A stretch of DNA of 64,000 bases, taken from positions 1,426,001-1,490,000 of the forward strand of contig NZ_CP133261.1 of NCBI RefSeq assembly GCF_030931715.1. Direction: 5' to 3'. The notes under the pieces are model-generated. The model had not been told where the DNA came from. It made no database searches and was given only the letters and a program-made list of their open reading frames with translations. Origin of the DNA: Tissierella sp. MB52-C2. GTDB lineage: Bacteria; Bacillota; Clostridia; Tissierellales; Tissierellaceae. Made by a program: the position numbers and the translations under genes. Positions 27,723 to 36,873 of this stretch are shown piece by piece (the stretch's first letter is position 1; every line of letters begins with the position of its first letter).

Positions 27723-29525
27723 ATGATTAAAGATAAATTTACAATGAGAATACAAAAACATAATGAAAATATTGAAAGATATACCAATACTTCTAGTTTA
27801 ATTAGTACTGCTAGATTTATAATATTTATAGCTATTATATCTATTACATACTTAATTATTAAGATAGACTATAAAACTGCTTATTTAGCTATAGACTTTA
27901 TTTTAGCTATATTGTTTATCTGTTTCATAATATACCACAATGAAATTAAAGAGAAATTAAATTTTTCAAAAGAAATTGTAAGGATAAATAATAGATATTT
28001 AGATAGAATTAATGGAAATTGGATTGATTTTAATGATATTGGAGAGGAGTTTATAAATAAGGAGCATAAATATTCCTTTGATTTAGATATAGTAGGAAAA
28101 AAGTCTTTGTTTCAGTTTATAAATATAGCTAATACATGGAATGGTAGAAGAAAATTAGCAAAAACTTTGTTGGAAGCTCAGTATAATAAAGATGAAATAT
28201 ACTTAAGGCAAGAAGCTATAAAGGAATTGGGAAGTAAGCTAGATTTTTGCCAAGAATTAGAATATCTAGGAAGAAAACATAAAGAAGAATTACAAAATCC
28301 TGAAAGCTTAATCGAATATACTAAAAATAATGAAGAATTGATGAAATCACAGAAGATAAAAAAGTTTCTTCATTTCCTTCCAATATTTGTTATACCATTA
28401 TCCATAGGAATTATAGTATTTAAAGTTAAAGAAATATATTCATTGATTCCATTACTGATATTATTCCAATATTTATTATGGGTAATAGGGTTTTCCAAAC
28501 TCAATAGAATATTGATACCAGTTGGAAAATTTAAATCTAATTTAGCGACTTATTTAGATATATTAAAATTAATAGAAAAAGAAAAATTTGAATCTAAAAA
28601 ATTAAAGGATTTAAAAGAAATCTTATTTAATAAAGGCTACTCATCTGTACTGGGAATAAAAGAACTTGATAGAATTACAGAAAAAATAAATCTAAGATAC
28701 AATAACGCCTTAATATATTTTTTATTTAATGGACTATTTTTGTGGGATTATGAGTGTGCTTATTTATTGGAGAATTGGAAGAAAGAATATGGTTTAGAAG
28801 TAGAAAGGTGGATTGAAGCTATAGGAGAAATTGAAGCATTATCTAGTCTAAGTGTTTTGATACAAATAGAAGAAGATATTTCTTTTCCAACTATTGATAA
28901 TTCTAAATTAAAAGTAAAAGCAGACAGTTTAGGACATCCACTTATAAATAGTGATATAAGAATATTAAATGATATAGATATGGATAATAATATTTTTATT
29001 ATTACAGGGTCAAATATGTCGGGAAAGACTACATTTTTAAGGACATTAGGAATCAACTTAGTATTAGCATATAGTGGAGGACCTGTATATGCTAATAAAA
29101 TGTCTTGCCCAATAGTGAGTATATATACATCTATGAGAGTAACAGATGATTTGAAAAATGGAATATCAACTTTTTATGCAGAGCTTCTTAGAATAAAAGA
29201 TATTATTAATGAGGCAAAGGAAAATAAAAATATGATTTTTCTTATTGATGAAATCTTTAGAGGAACAAATTCCATAGACAGAATATTGGGAGCCAAAAAT
29301 GTTCTTGCTAATCTAAATAAACTAGAAGTAATCGGAGCAATAACTACTCATGATTTAGAACTATGTGTGTTGGATAAATATAATAGAATAAAAAACTATC
29401 ATTTTTCTGAGGAATATAAAGATAATAAAATACATTTTGATTATAAAATTAGATTAGGCAGATCGACCTCAACCAATGCAAAATATTTAATGAAATTAGT
29501 AGGTATTGAAATACTAGATGATTAA
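27723..29525 (+). CDS. Membrane-anchored MutS-like ATPase
   Basis: 600 residues. Two TM segments near the N-terminus (about 35-75) and two more in the middle (about 218-262) surround a helical lever region (LVGKK-type start: FDLDIVGKKSLFQFIN). The C-terminal ATPase is a clear MutS domain V: Walker A TGSNMSGKTTF, DDLKNGISTFYAE, Walker B FLIDEIFRGTNS and TTHDLEL. It lacks the mismatch-recognition domain. This is the MutS-related family of unknown role, not MutS1 or MutS2. AGGTGATTTAAT precedes the ATG. Confidence 0.85.
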   Translation: MIKDKFTMRIQKHNENIERYTNTSSLISTARFIIFIAIISITYLIIKIDYKTAYLAIDFILAILFICFIIYHNEIKEKLNFSKEIVRINNRYLDRINGNWIDFNDIGEEFINKEHKYSFDLDIVGKKSLFQFINIANTWNGRRKLAKTLLEAQYNKDEIYLRQEAIKELGSKLDFCQELEYLGRKHKEELQNPESLIEYTKNNEELMKSQKIKKFLHFLPIFVIPLSIGIIVFKVKEIYSLIPLLILFQYLLWVIGFSKLNRILIPVGKFKSNLATYLDILKLIEKEKFESKKLKDLKEILFNKGYSSVLGIKELDRITEKINLRYNNALIYFLFNGLFLWDYECAYLLENWKKEYGLEVERWIEAIGEIEALSSLSVLIQIEEDISFPTIDNSKLKVKADSLGHPLINSDIRILNDIDMDNNIFIITGSNMSGKTTFLRTLGINLVLAYSGGPVYANKMSCPIVSIYTSMRVTDDLKNGISTFYAELLRIKDIINEAKENKNMIFLIDEIFRGTNSIDRILGAKNVLANLNKLEVIGAITTHDLELCVLDKYNRIKNYHFSEEYKDNKIHFDYKIRLGRSTSTNAKYLMKLVGIEILDD

Positions 29526-29567
29526 AAGAAGATTGTAAGAAGATTGTAAGAAGTAAACTATATAATT

Positions 29568-29602
29568 TAGACTGTAAGGAAAATTACAGTCTATTTTTTA
29601 TT
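29568..29602 (+). terminator. Rho-independent terminator
   Basis: Stem TAGACTGTAA/TTACAGTCTA, 6-base loop, then TTTTTTATTT. It ends the MutS-like gene. Two direct copies of GAAGATTGTAA lie just before it. Confidence 0.85.
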
Positions 29603-29619
29603 TAAAGGGAGGATTTAAA

Positions 29620-30294
29620 ATGATTATACTAAAAGCAGTGAATCTGAAAAAGTATTATGACAAGGATGTGAATATAGTAAAAGCTCTTGATGGAGTTGAT
29701 GTTGAGATAAAAAAGGGTGAATTTGTTTCTATTGTCGGCACATCAGGCAGTGGAAAAAGTACATTACTACATATGTTAGGAGGCCTAGATAGGGCAACTG
29801 ATGGAAAGGTATATGTGGATGATAAAGATATTTTTTCTATGACTGATGATCAGTTGACGGTATTTAGACGTAGAAATATAGGATTTGTATTTCAAAACTA
29901 TAATCTAGTTCCTATACTAAATGTCTATGAGAATATTGTACTTCCTATTGAACTTGACGGTAATAAAATAGATAAGAATCATGTAGATAATATTATTAAA
30001 ACCCTTGGTCTTACTGAAAAGATCAATAATTTACCTAATAATTTATCTGGAGGACAACAACAGCGAGTTGCCATAGCTAGAGCCCTTGCTACAAAACCAG
30101 CTATAATTTTAGCTGATGAACCTACAGGTAACTTAGATAGTAAAACAAGTCAGGAGGTATTAGGCCTTTTAAAGATAACCAGTGAAAAGTTTAATCAGAC
30201 AATAGTTATGATTACTCACAATGAAGAGATTGCTCAACTTGCAGATAGAACTATTCGTATTGAAGATGGGCAGATTGTAAGAGGTGATAGATAA
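29620..30294 (+). CDS. ABC transporter ATP-binding protein (MacB/LolD/Bce type)
   Basis: 224 residues: Walker [11 protein letters not shown]-loop [10 protein letters not shown], signature [14 protein letters not shown], Walker [16 protein letters not shown]-loop MITHNEE. This belongs to the class that powers FtsX-like permeases without classical transport spans. AAAGGGAGG precedes the ATG. The stop shares one base with the start of the permease gene (TAATG), so the two are coupled. Confidence 0.92.
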   Translation: MIILKAVNLKKYYDKDVNIVKALDGVDVEIKKGEFVSIVGTSGSGKSTLLHMLGGLDRATDGKVYVDDKDIFSMTDDQLTVFRRRNIGFVFQNYNLVPILNVYENIVLPIELDGNKIDKNHVDNIIKTLGLTEKINNLPNNLSGGQQQRVAIARALATKPAIILADEPTGNLDSKTSQEVLGLLKITSEKFNQTIVMITHNEEIAQLADRTIRIEDGQIVRGDR

Positions 30295-32816
30295 TGTATG
30301 AAAATAATAACAAGGCTATTGTAAAAAAATTAGCAAAACGCAGTATTAAAGCTAATAGAATGAGAAATATTTTTGCTGTCCTAGCTATTATACTTACAAC
30401 TGTGTTATTTACAACGGTGTTTACCATAGGAATGAGTATGGTTAAGTCTGTTGAATATAGTACTATGAGGCAAGTAGGTACTTCAAGTCATGGAGGATTT
30501 AAATATCTTACAACAGAAGAGTACGAAATTATAAAGAAACATAAGGACATAAAAGAATATGGAATAACTGTTCCAGTAGCTCTTGCAGAAAATCCAGAAC
30601 TTGCAAAAAGACAAATTGAAATGGGCTATGTAGATGAAAATGAAGCTAAATATAGTTTTATATCCCCTCTTAATAAAGGTGCTATGCCAAAGAAAGAAAA
30701 TGAAATTGTACTAGATACTATAACTTTAGATATGTTAGGTTTAGGCCATGAATTAGGGCAAAGTATTACTTTAGATTATAGTATTGATGGCAAATATTAT
30801 AGCAAGGATTTTGTTTTAACTGGATATTATGAAGGTGATATTGTATCCATGGCAAGCTCAGCTTGTGTATCAAAAGAATTTATAGAGAAAAACCTTTCAG
30901 ATATAGACCAGAAACGTTCTAAAGAAGACGGTTCTTATACAGGTACAATCCTTCTTGATGTAATGCTCAATAATAAATTTAATATTGAAGAAAAGTTACT
31001 TAAAATATTACATGATAGTGGTTTTGAAGAAGGTAGTATTTCCTATGGAATAAACTGGGCATATATGGGTAATGATTCATCTATAGGATTAGGTGATGTA
31101 CTGACATTATTGGGTTTATTATCATTAATAATGTTAAGCGGTTATCTTATTATATACAATTTATTTTATATATCAGTTGTGAAGGATGTACGATTTTATG
31201 GACTTCTTAAAACAATAGGTACAACATCAAGACAACTAAGAAAACTAATTATCAAACAGGCAATGATACTTTCTTTTATAGGTGTTCCTATTGGATTAGC
31301 TATTGGATATTTAGTAGGAATCATCCTTTTACCATATGTTCTACAAATTTTGACATTTTCACATTCTGCTATTTCAATAAATCCTATTATATTTATTGGA
31401 TCTGCATTATTTTCAATTATCACTGTACTAGTAAGCTGCAACAAACCTGCTAGATATGCAGCTAAAACATCTCCTATGGAAGCAGTTAGATATACAGGTC
31501 TATCCAATTATGGGAAGAAAAAGACCAAAAAGTCTGCGAAGGGTATAAGGCTATATAAGATGGCATTTTCTAATCTATTCAGAAATAAGAAAAAGGCTTT
31601 CGTAGTCATAATTTCTCTTTCACTTAGTATGATTTTGCTGAATAGTGTCTACACAATTGTCTCTGGTTTTGATATAGATAAATACTTAAGTGGACGAGCT
31701 GGTACAGACTTTACAATAGGTGATGCTGCTTTTTATAGATGGCGTTTTGAGGAGGAAAATCCCAATGCTGTTACAGAAGAATTATGTAATGAAATAGAAC
31801 AGCTTGCAGGTGTTGAAGGTATTGGTAAATTATATAACAGACAAATAATTATACCAACTACTGATGAAATAGAACTATTAGCTAAAGATAAACTGGAAAC
31901 AGCAGATACGATATATGCATCTGCTTTGGAAAATATTATTAGAGATAAAGAGATACAGATTGATATTTATGGTATAGATAATATACTTTATCCGTTGCTT
32001 AATAAATATGTAGTTGAGGGAGAATTTAACAGTAAGTTATTTAAAACTGGAAATTATGTAATAATGGTAAAGAAGAGCTGGGATATAAATATTTATAGTG
32101 TTGGTGATAAGATAACTTTATCATCTGATAAAGAGCAAAACAAAGAATATACAGTTATGGCAATTGTAAATAATTTACCATTACATATGTATAGTGGGAA
32201 ATTTATTGTAGGTGCAGTTAACATATATATTCCATCGGAGGAATATGCAAGATATACAGATAATCTTTCAATAATGACTGCATTATTTAACGTAGAAGAT
32301 GAATATATTCCCAGAGTAGATCAGTATATTCAAAATAAGATAGAAGAAATTCCAACTCTTGACTATCGTTCAAAAGCAGTTTATGAACAGGAGTATAATG
32401 ATATGATAAACACTTACAATGCCGTAGGATATACTTTAAGTCTTATTATTGGATTAATCGGCATACTGAATTTTATAAATGTTATGATTACAAGTATTAT
32501 ATCCCGTAGACAGGAATTTGCAACAATACAAAGTATAGGTATGACAAATAAACAACTTAAAAAAATGCTTATTTTTGAGGGACTATACTATGCTTTAATT
32601 ACTTTTGCTGTTGTTTTGATAGTAGGTATACCAACTATTTATTTTGGGGTTAACTCATATGCTGGGCGAATGTCATTCTTTAGTTATCACTTTACCATAT
32701 TGCCAATAGTTATATGTATGCCTATTTTAATTATTATTTCTGGATTAATACCTGTTTTATGCTTTACTAATATTAACAATATCAGTGTAGTTGAAAGGCT
32801 AAGAGAAATAGAATAA
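30294..32816 (+). CDS. FtsX-like ABC permease with two FtsX units
   Basis: 840 residues. TM1 (~22-45), a large outside domain, TM2-4 (~268-380), then a second unit with TM5 (~430-452), another outside domain and TM6-8 (~705-825). Cytoplasmic coupling is seen at FYGLLKTIGTTSRQLRKL and EFATIQSIGMTNKQLKKM, the duplicated FtsX signature. Together with the ATPase and the two-component genes downstream it resembles antimicrobial-peptide sensing/detoxifying modules. The substrate is unknown. Confidence 0.88.
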   Translation: MYENNNKAIVKKLAKRSIKANRMRNIFAVLAIILTTVLFTTVFTIGMSMVKSVEYSTMRQVGTSSHGGFKYLTTEEYEIIKKHKDIKEYGITVPVALAENPELAKRQIEMGYVDENEAKYSFISPLNKGAMPKKENEIVLDTITLDMLGLGHELGQSITLDYSIDGKYYSKDFVLTGYYEGDIVSMASSACVSKEFIEKNLSDIDQKRSKEDGSYTGTILLDVMLNNKFNIEEKLLKILHDSGFEEGSISYGINWAYMGNDSSIGLGDVLTLLGLLSLIMLSGYLIIYNLFYISVVKDVRFYGLLKTIGTTSRQLRKLIIKQAMILSFIGVPIGLAIGYLVGIILLPYVLQILTFSHSAISINPIIFIGSALFSIITVLVSCNKPARYAAKTSPMEAVRYTGLSNYGKKKTKKSAKGIRLYKMAFSNLFRNKKKAFVVIISLSLSMILLNSVYTIVSGFDIDKYLSGRAGTDFTIGDAAFYRWRFEEENPNAVTEELCNEIEQLAGVEGIGKLYNRQIIIPTTDEIELLAKDKLETADTIYASALENIIRDKEIQIDIYGIDNILYPLLNKYVVEGEFNSKLFKTGNYVIMVKKSWDINIYSVGDKITLSSDKEQNKEYTVMAIVNNLPLHMYSGKFIVGAVNIYIPSEEYARYTDNLSIMTALFNVEDEYIPRVDQYIQNKIEEIPTLDYRSKAVYEQEYNDMINTYNAVGYTLSLIIGLIGILNFINVMITSIISRRQEFATIQSIGMTNKQLKKMLIFEGLYYALITFAVVLIVGIPTIYFGVNSYAGRMSFFSYHFTILPIVICMPILIIISGLIPVLCFTNINNISVVERLREIE

Positions 32817-32828
32817 TTTAAAATACAT

Positions 32829-32852
32829 AAACGGGCTAGAAATAGTCCGTTT
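32829..32852 (+). terminator. GAAA-loop hairpin between permease and response regulator
   Basis: A 10-bp stem (AAACGGGCTA with TAGTCCGTTT, one G-U) with a GAAA tetraloop. No T run; a TATAAT-like element follows at once. It may only partly separate the ABC genes from the regulator genes. Confidence 0.45.
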
Positions 32853-32894
32853 CATGTTATAATATATCACATAAAAGGTAAAGGATCTGATTAT

Positions 32895-33572
32895 ATGAGT
32901 ACTATATTAATAATAGAAGACGATAAGCTGCTAAATGAAGGAGTATCCTTTTCTTTGCAAGGTGAAGGATATATAGTATTATCAGCATATAATGGCAAAC
33001 AGGCTATGGAATTATTGAATTATAATCCTGATTTGATAATATTAGATATAAATCTTCCTGATAAGAATGGTATGACACTTTGCGAATATATTAGAGAAGA
33101 TATGAGCGTACCTATTATCTTTCTAACGGCTAAAGATACAGAAGAGGATATAGTAAAGGGCTTTAAAGTAGGGGGAGATGATTATATAACGAAGCCATTT
33201 TCTTTACCTATATTGAAGGAGAGGATAAAGGCTGTGATGAAACGCAGAATTAGGGAAAGGGATAGTATATATTATTATCAAGATCTTATATTTGACTTTA
33301 CTAAGCTGAAATTTATTAAAGATGATGTAGAAATATCTATTACTGCAACAGAAGTAAAACTATTGGAACTATTTATTCAGAATAAGGGAAAGGTACTGAC
33401 AAGAACACAAATACTTGATAAAATTTGGGATATAGATGGTGACTTTGTAGATGAAAATACTATTAGTGTAAATATTCGAAGACTTAGAGCTAAAATTGAA
33501 GATGACCCATCAAAGCCTATCTTTATTAAAACCGTATTTGGTATAGGATATATATGGGGTGATGATAGGTGA
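32895..33572 (+). CDS. OmpR/PhoB-family response regulator
   Basis: 225 residues. Receiver: ILIIEDDKLL, phospho-acceptor Asp in LIILDINLPDKNG, LTAKD, GGDDYITKPFS. Winged helix at the C-terminus: TEVKLLELFIQNKGKVLTR, VDENTISVNIRRLRAKI, FGIGYIWG. It pairs with the kinase whose GTG start overlaps its stop by 4 bases, and likely controls the ABC genes upstream. Confidence 0.92.
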   Translation: MSTILIIEDDKLLNEGVSFSLQGEGYIVLSAYNGKQAMELLNYNPDLIILDINLPDKNGMTLCEYIREDMSVPIIFLTAKDTEEDIVKGFKVGGDDYITKPFSLPILKERIKAVMKRRIRERDSIYYYQDLIFDFTKLKFIKDDVEISITATEVKLLELFIQNKGKVLTRTQILDKIWDIDGDFVDENTISVNIRRLRAKIEDDPSKPIFIKTVFGIGYIWGDDR

Positions 33573-34600
33573 GGTATTCCATAAAGAAATTGGTTATTGT
33601 TACTATTATATCAATAATAATTCTTTCTGCTTTTTTCCTAGGAATCATTTCAAATCTTCTTTCCAATTTTGATATAAATATAGTTGGGTTAGTATCAATT
33701 TTTTCTGTTGCTATAATAGCTATCTGCACTATATTTGTTTTCTTAGTATCTAAAAATGTGAATACTACACTTGAGGCTTTGAGTCAGACTATTGAGTCAA
33801 TAATAGATGATAATCCAAGGGATATTTTTTCTACAATTGAGGATACTATGCTTTCCAAATTACAAAGTCAGGTAATAAAACTGTCGGATATTTTAAAGTC
33901 ACATAATATTAGGCAGAGAAAAGAAAAAGATGACTTAACATCATTGATTTCAGATATATCCCATCAGCTTAAAACACCACTTGCTAACCTTAATATATAC
34001 AATTCACTATTATTAGACACTAGTCTTTCAGATGATAGAAGGATAGAATTTACTAAAAATATGCAAAGTCAAATTGAAAAGTTAAATTGGCTTATGGAGT
34101 CCTTAATTAAGATGTCAAGGCTAGAAACTGGAATTATAAAATTAAATATAAAAAATCAATCCATAACACAGACTGTATTGCAGACAATACTTATGGTATC
34201 ACCAAAGGCAGAACAAAAAGGAATCAATATTACATTTAGTAGTGAAAAGGATATAATCTGTAATCATGATACTAAGTGGACACAGGAAGCCATATTTAAT
34301 ATTTTAGATAATGGAATAAAATATAGTCCAGATAATACTGAAATACACGTGTCAATAATAAAATATGAATTGTTTTGCAGAATAGATATAGAAGATAAAG
34401 GTGATGGAATAATAGAAGCAGACATTAATAAAATTTTTACAAGGTTCTATAGAGGTGAAAATCCTAAGAATATAGATGGTGTAGGAATAGGGCTGTTTTT
34501 ATCTAGAAAGATTGTTTCTCAGCAGGGAGGATATATTAAAGTAAAATCTATATTGGGAGAAGGTTCCGTATTCTCCGTATTTTTACCTTTTGAAATATAG
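33569..34600 (+). CDS. Sensor histidine kinase of the ABC module
   Basis: 343 residues with two N-terminal membrane spans (about 7-30 and 36-57) joined by a very short loop. HisKA phospho-acceptor SDISHQLKTPLANL, N-box AIFNILDNGIKYS, G1 DKGDGI, F-box IFTRFYRG, G2 GVGIGLFLSRKIV. With so little outside sequence, the signal may be sensed within the membrane or through the permease. Confidence 0.9.
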   Translation: MRYSIKKLVIVTIISIIILSAFFLGIISNLLSNFDINIVGLVSIFSVAIIAICTIFVFLVSKNVNTTLEALSQTIESIIDDNPRDIFSTIEDTMLSKLQSQVIKLSDILKSHNIRQRKEKDDLTSLISDISHQLKTPLANLNIYNSLLLDTSLSDDRRIEFTKNMQSQIEKLNWLMESLIKMSRLETGIIKLNIKNQSITQTVLQTILMVSPKAEQKGINITFSSEKDIICNHDTKWTQEAIFNILDNGIKYSPDNTEIHVSIIKYELFCRIDIEDKGDGIIEADINKIFTRFYRGENPKNIDGVGIGLFLSRKIVSQQGGYIKVKSILGEGSVFSVFLPFEI

Positions 34601-34699
34601 TTTAGTAGAAAATAATTAAAAATCTTGATAAAGTAAAGAAATAAGTTATAGAGATTAAAGATAATAAATATATAGAATTTTATTACATTAATAAAAGAT

Positions 34700-34735
34700 A
34701 AAACACAGGATATTAATTCTAATATCCTGTGTTTT
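34700..34735. terminator. Bidirectional terminator between convergent genes
   Basis: A 16-bp stem (AAAACACAGGATATTA-type arms, bases 34700-34715 with 34720-34735) with a 4-base loop. It serves the histidine kinase on the plus strand and the selenoprotein gene on the minus strand. Confidence 0.8.
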
Positions 34736-34752
34736 ACATTAAAATAATATTT

Positions 34753-35487
34753 TTATTTCCATTTATAATCTAATTTAACTAATTCTTCAGGTTCACCATA
34801 TATAGCGAAATCGAGCAAGTCCTTTACAATTCTTGTTTGTAATTGGGTATCAAATGCCCTGCCAAAAGTTCTTCCAAGTGGAAAGCGTATATGCATCATT
34901 CTTGGAGGTCTAACCTTTTCTACAACCTTAGGTAAATGAACAATCGATGCTGTTCTTATACCACGAGATTCTATCTCTCGCTGAATCAATCCTACAGATT
35001 GATGACATATATATCATCCAGGAGATAATAATGCTATATCCACATTATCTTCTACTAATATATCAGCTATTTCAGGAGCAGATTCATTGATTAATAGATC
35101 AACCTTAGGAATATAGCCCATAATCCCAAAATGACGAGGAGCTACATCCTTAATATATTCTTCATTCTTTAGATTTCTAAGAATTTCTAAAGGAAACACA
35201 CAATTAATATCTCTTAAAGCTTCTTTTTTATCATAGTGATCATGGGTAATTGTCAAATCATCAAAATCAACATCTCTAGGAATTAATCTAAGGGTATGAT
35301 CTCCATTAGTATTAAAAGGTTTGTCTTTTTTAAGATGAACTCCTGCAGTAGTTATAAAGGCTACTTTTGAATCCTTTAAAGTTTTATTTATCTCTGCTAT
35401 GGGAGGCGAAGAAGTTATACTGTTCACCATAAATTCTGCAACTTTACCAATTATTTTTTGTTTTAAACCTATATTATTTTTTATCAT
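34753..35487 (-). CDS. PrdB/GrdB-like reductase-family selenoprotein with in-frame UGA
   Basis: 245 codons including the stop. The frame runs through TGA at 35014-35016 (codon 158) as selenocysteine, joining two pieces that are otherwise separate ORFs. N-part: VAFITTAGVHLKKDKPFN, THDHYD, DINCVFPLE, APRHFGIMGY. Around Sec: ALLSPGUYICHQSVGLIQRE, a U-x-x-C redox motif. This is the selenoprotein B glycine/betaine/sarcosine/D-proline reductase family. Length matches PrdB (about 240) rather than GrdB. Classical PrdB has a G-U-G-T-C-H motif, so this is likely a related subfamily. AAGGAAAAG precedes the ATG. No prdA, prdD or grd partner is nearby, so the substrate is uncertain. A SECIS hairpin is present. 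Confidence 0.9.
34985..35003 (-). promoter_or_regulatory. Predicted bacterial SECIS hairpin of the PrdB/GrdB-like gene
   Basis: The mRNA stem AUCAAUC/GAUUGAU (7 bp) has loop UGUAG. The loop begins 17 nt after the UGA, with G at the second place, as in bacterial SECIS elements. Confidence 0.75.
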
Positions 35488-35705
35488 ATGAACTTTTCCT
35501 TATACTTTATTTTTAGTTAACTTTATTTTATATATACCTTAACGAAAGAAATATAATCCATTGTTTTAATGCTATTAATTACCTATTATTTATTATTTAA
35601 ACCATTTAATTAGATAAATATATGTTATTATATAGTTGCATTTATAAATAAAAATAGATTTAAAATAAAATTACCCAGAATTATTAATTAGGAAAGGGGC
35701 AAAAG

Positions 35706-35939
35706 ATAGTAAATCACATAATTAGGGCTATAATATATTTCTCTGGAGTTACCCAAAATGATATAAAGGAAATGTATGAAGAAATAATAGATAATACAGA
35801 TGAAGATATAAGAGGTTTTGCTGATATGATAGAAAAAATATTACAACAAAATTATATATCTGTTGTAGGCGCAGAACAGCATATAAGAGAAAATAAGAAT
35901 TTATTTGACAGTATAAAGACCTTTAAAAATATGATATAA
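35706..35939 (+). CDS. Small hypothetical protein with possible AUA start
   Basis: A 77-codon open frame with protein-like content (RAIIYFSGVTQNDIKEMYEE, GFADMIEKILQQNYISVVG). It has no ATG, GTG or TTG near its beginning; the first ATG is 22 codons in and lacks a ribosome site. GGAAAGGGG lies 6 bases before an ATA codon exactly where a start should be. It is either a gene using a rare AUA start or one whose ATG was lost. Family not recognised. It ends 56 bases before the amidase gene. Confidence 0.4.
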   Translation: MVNHIIRAIIYFSGVTQNDIKEMYEEIIDNTDEDIRGFADMIEKILQQNYISVVGAEQHIRENKNLFDSIKTFKNMI

Positions 35940-35994
35940 TCTAAATAATAAAGTAAGATTAGTAAAAATATTAGGACACTTGGAGGAAAGACAG

Positions 35995-36663
35995 ATGGCA
36001 TTTAGTAGGATTAGAACATTTTTTTTACTCATAGCATTAATAGTATTAATAGTTATCTTTTTTAATGTATTCCAAAGACTTCCTTTTCTAAATAGAGGTT
36101 TTATCTCATCAGAAAAGATAATAGTTATAGATTCGGGACATGGTGGAAAAGATTCTGGCACAATTAGTGTCAACAATCATTATGAAAAGGATATCAATCT
36201 AGAAATAGGTAAAAAATTGTACAAAAAGCTTAAATCTATGGGTTATAAAGTTATTCTAACTAGAGAGACTGATGAATTTTTAGATAATAACCATAGGGCT
36301 GATATAGCTAATGAGAATAAAGCTGAGATATTTATTAGTATTCATGGTAATGCGATGGAAAATAATAATAATATAAATGGTATTCAAGTATTATATTATC
36401 CAAATAGAGAGGGCACTAATAGTACATTAGCTCAGATGATATTAGATGAAATGGTAAAAGATACAGGAGCCCTTGATAAAGGGATTGTAGATAGGGAGGA
36501 TTTAATAGTTCTAAATCAAACTAAAATGCCAGCTATAATAATTGAGTATGGTTTTTTATCTAATGAAGATGAAGAAAAACTTCTGTTGACTAATTCTTAC
36601 CAAAATAAAGTAGTAGGTTCTATAGCAGAAGGATTAAAAAAATATTTTAGTTTAAATTCATAA
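35995..36663 (+). CDS. N-acetylmuramoyl-L-alanine amidase (Amidase_3, CwlD-like)
   Basis: 222 residues from ATG 35995, preceded by GGAGGAAAGACAG; a TTG at 35980 lies at the edge of that site. One N-terminal membrane anchor (about 8-27), then the zinc amidase: VIDSGHGGKDSGT (first His), NHYEKDINLEIG (Glu), FISIHGNAM (second His) and IIIEYGFLSNEDE (catalytic Glu). It cuts the amide between muramic acid and the peptide stem. Size and anchor fit CwlD, used in spore cortex formation. Own terminator at 36701. Confidence 0.87.
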   Translation: MAFSRIRTFFLLIALIVLIVIFFNVFQRLPFLNRGFISSEKIIVIDSGHGGKDSGTISVNNHYEKDINLEIGKKLYKKLKSMGYKVILTRETDEFLDNNHRADIANENKAEIFISIHGNAMENNNNINGIQVLYYPNREGTNSTLAQMILDEMVKDTGALDKGIVDREDLIVLNQTKMPAIIIEYGFLSNEDEEKLLLTNSYQNKVVGSIAEGLKKYFSLNS

Positions 36664-36700
36664 AGTCAGAAGATCAAAATAATGAGTAAAAGAATACAAA

Positions 36701-36731
36701 TTGAGGCATTAATATAATGCCTCAATTTTTT
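36701..36731 (+). terminator. Rho-independent terminator
   Basis: Stem TTGAGGCATTA/TAATGCCTCAA, 3-base loop, followed by TTTTTT. It ends the amidase gene. Confidence 0.88.
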
Positions 36732-36873
36732 AAATTTTAGATTATATTTAGACTTGGTTTTATTAAAAGATTTTAGGGAAATAAAAAAAGGGTTTACATG
36801 GAAATAATCTCTATTATATAATATCTATAAACTAGAAAATATATATTATATACAGAAAGGATGCTGATACTAT

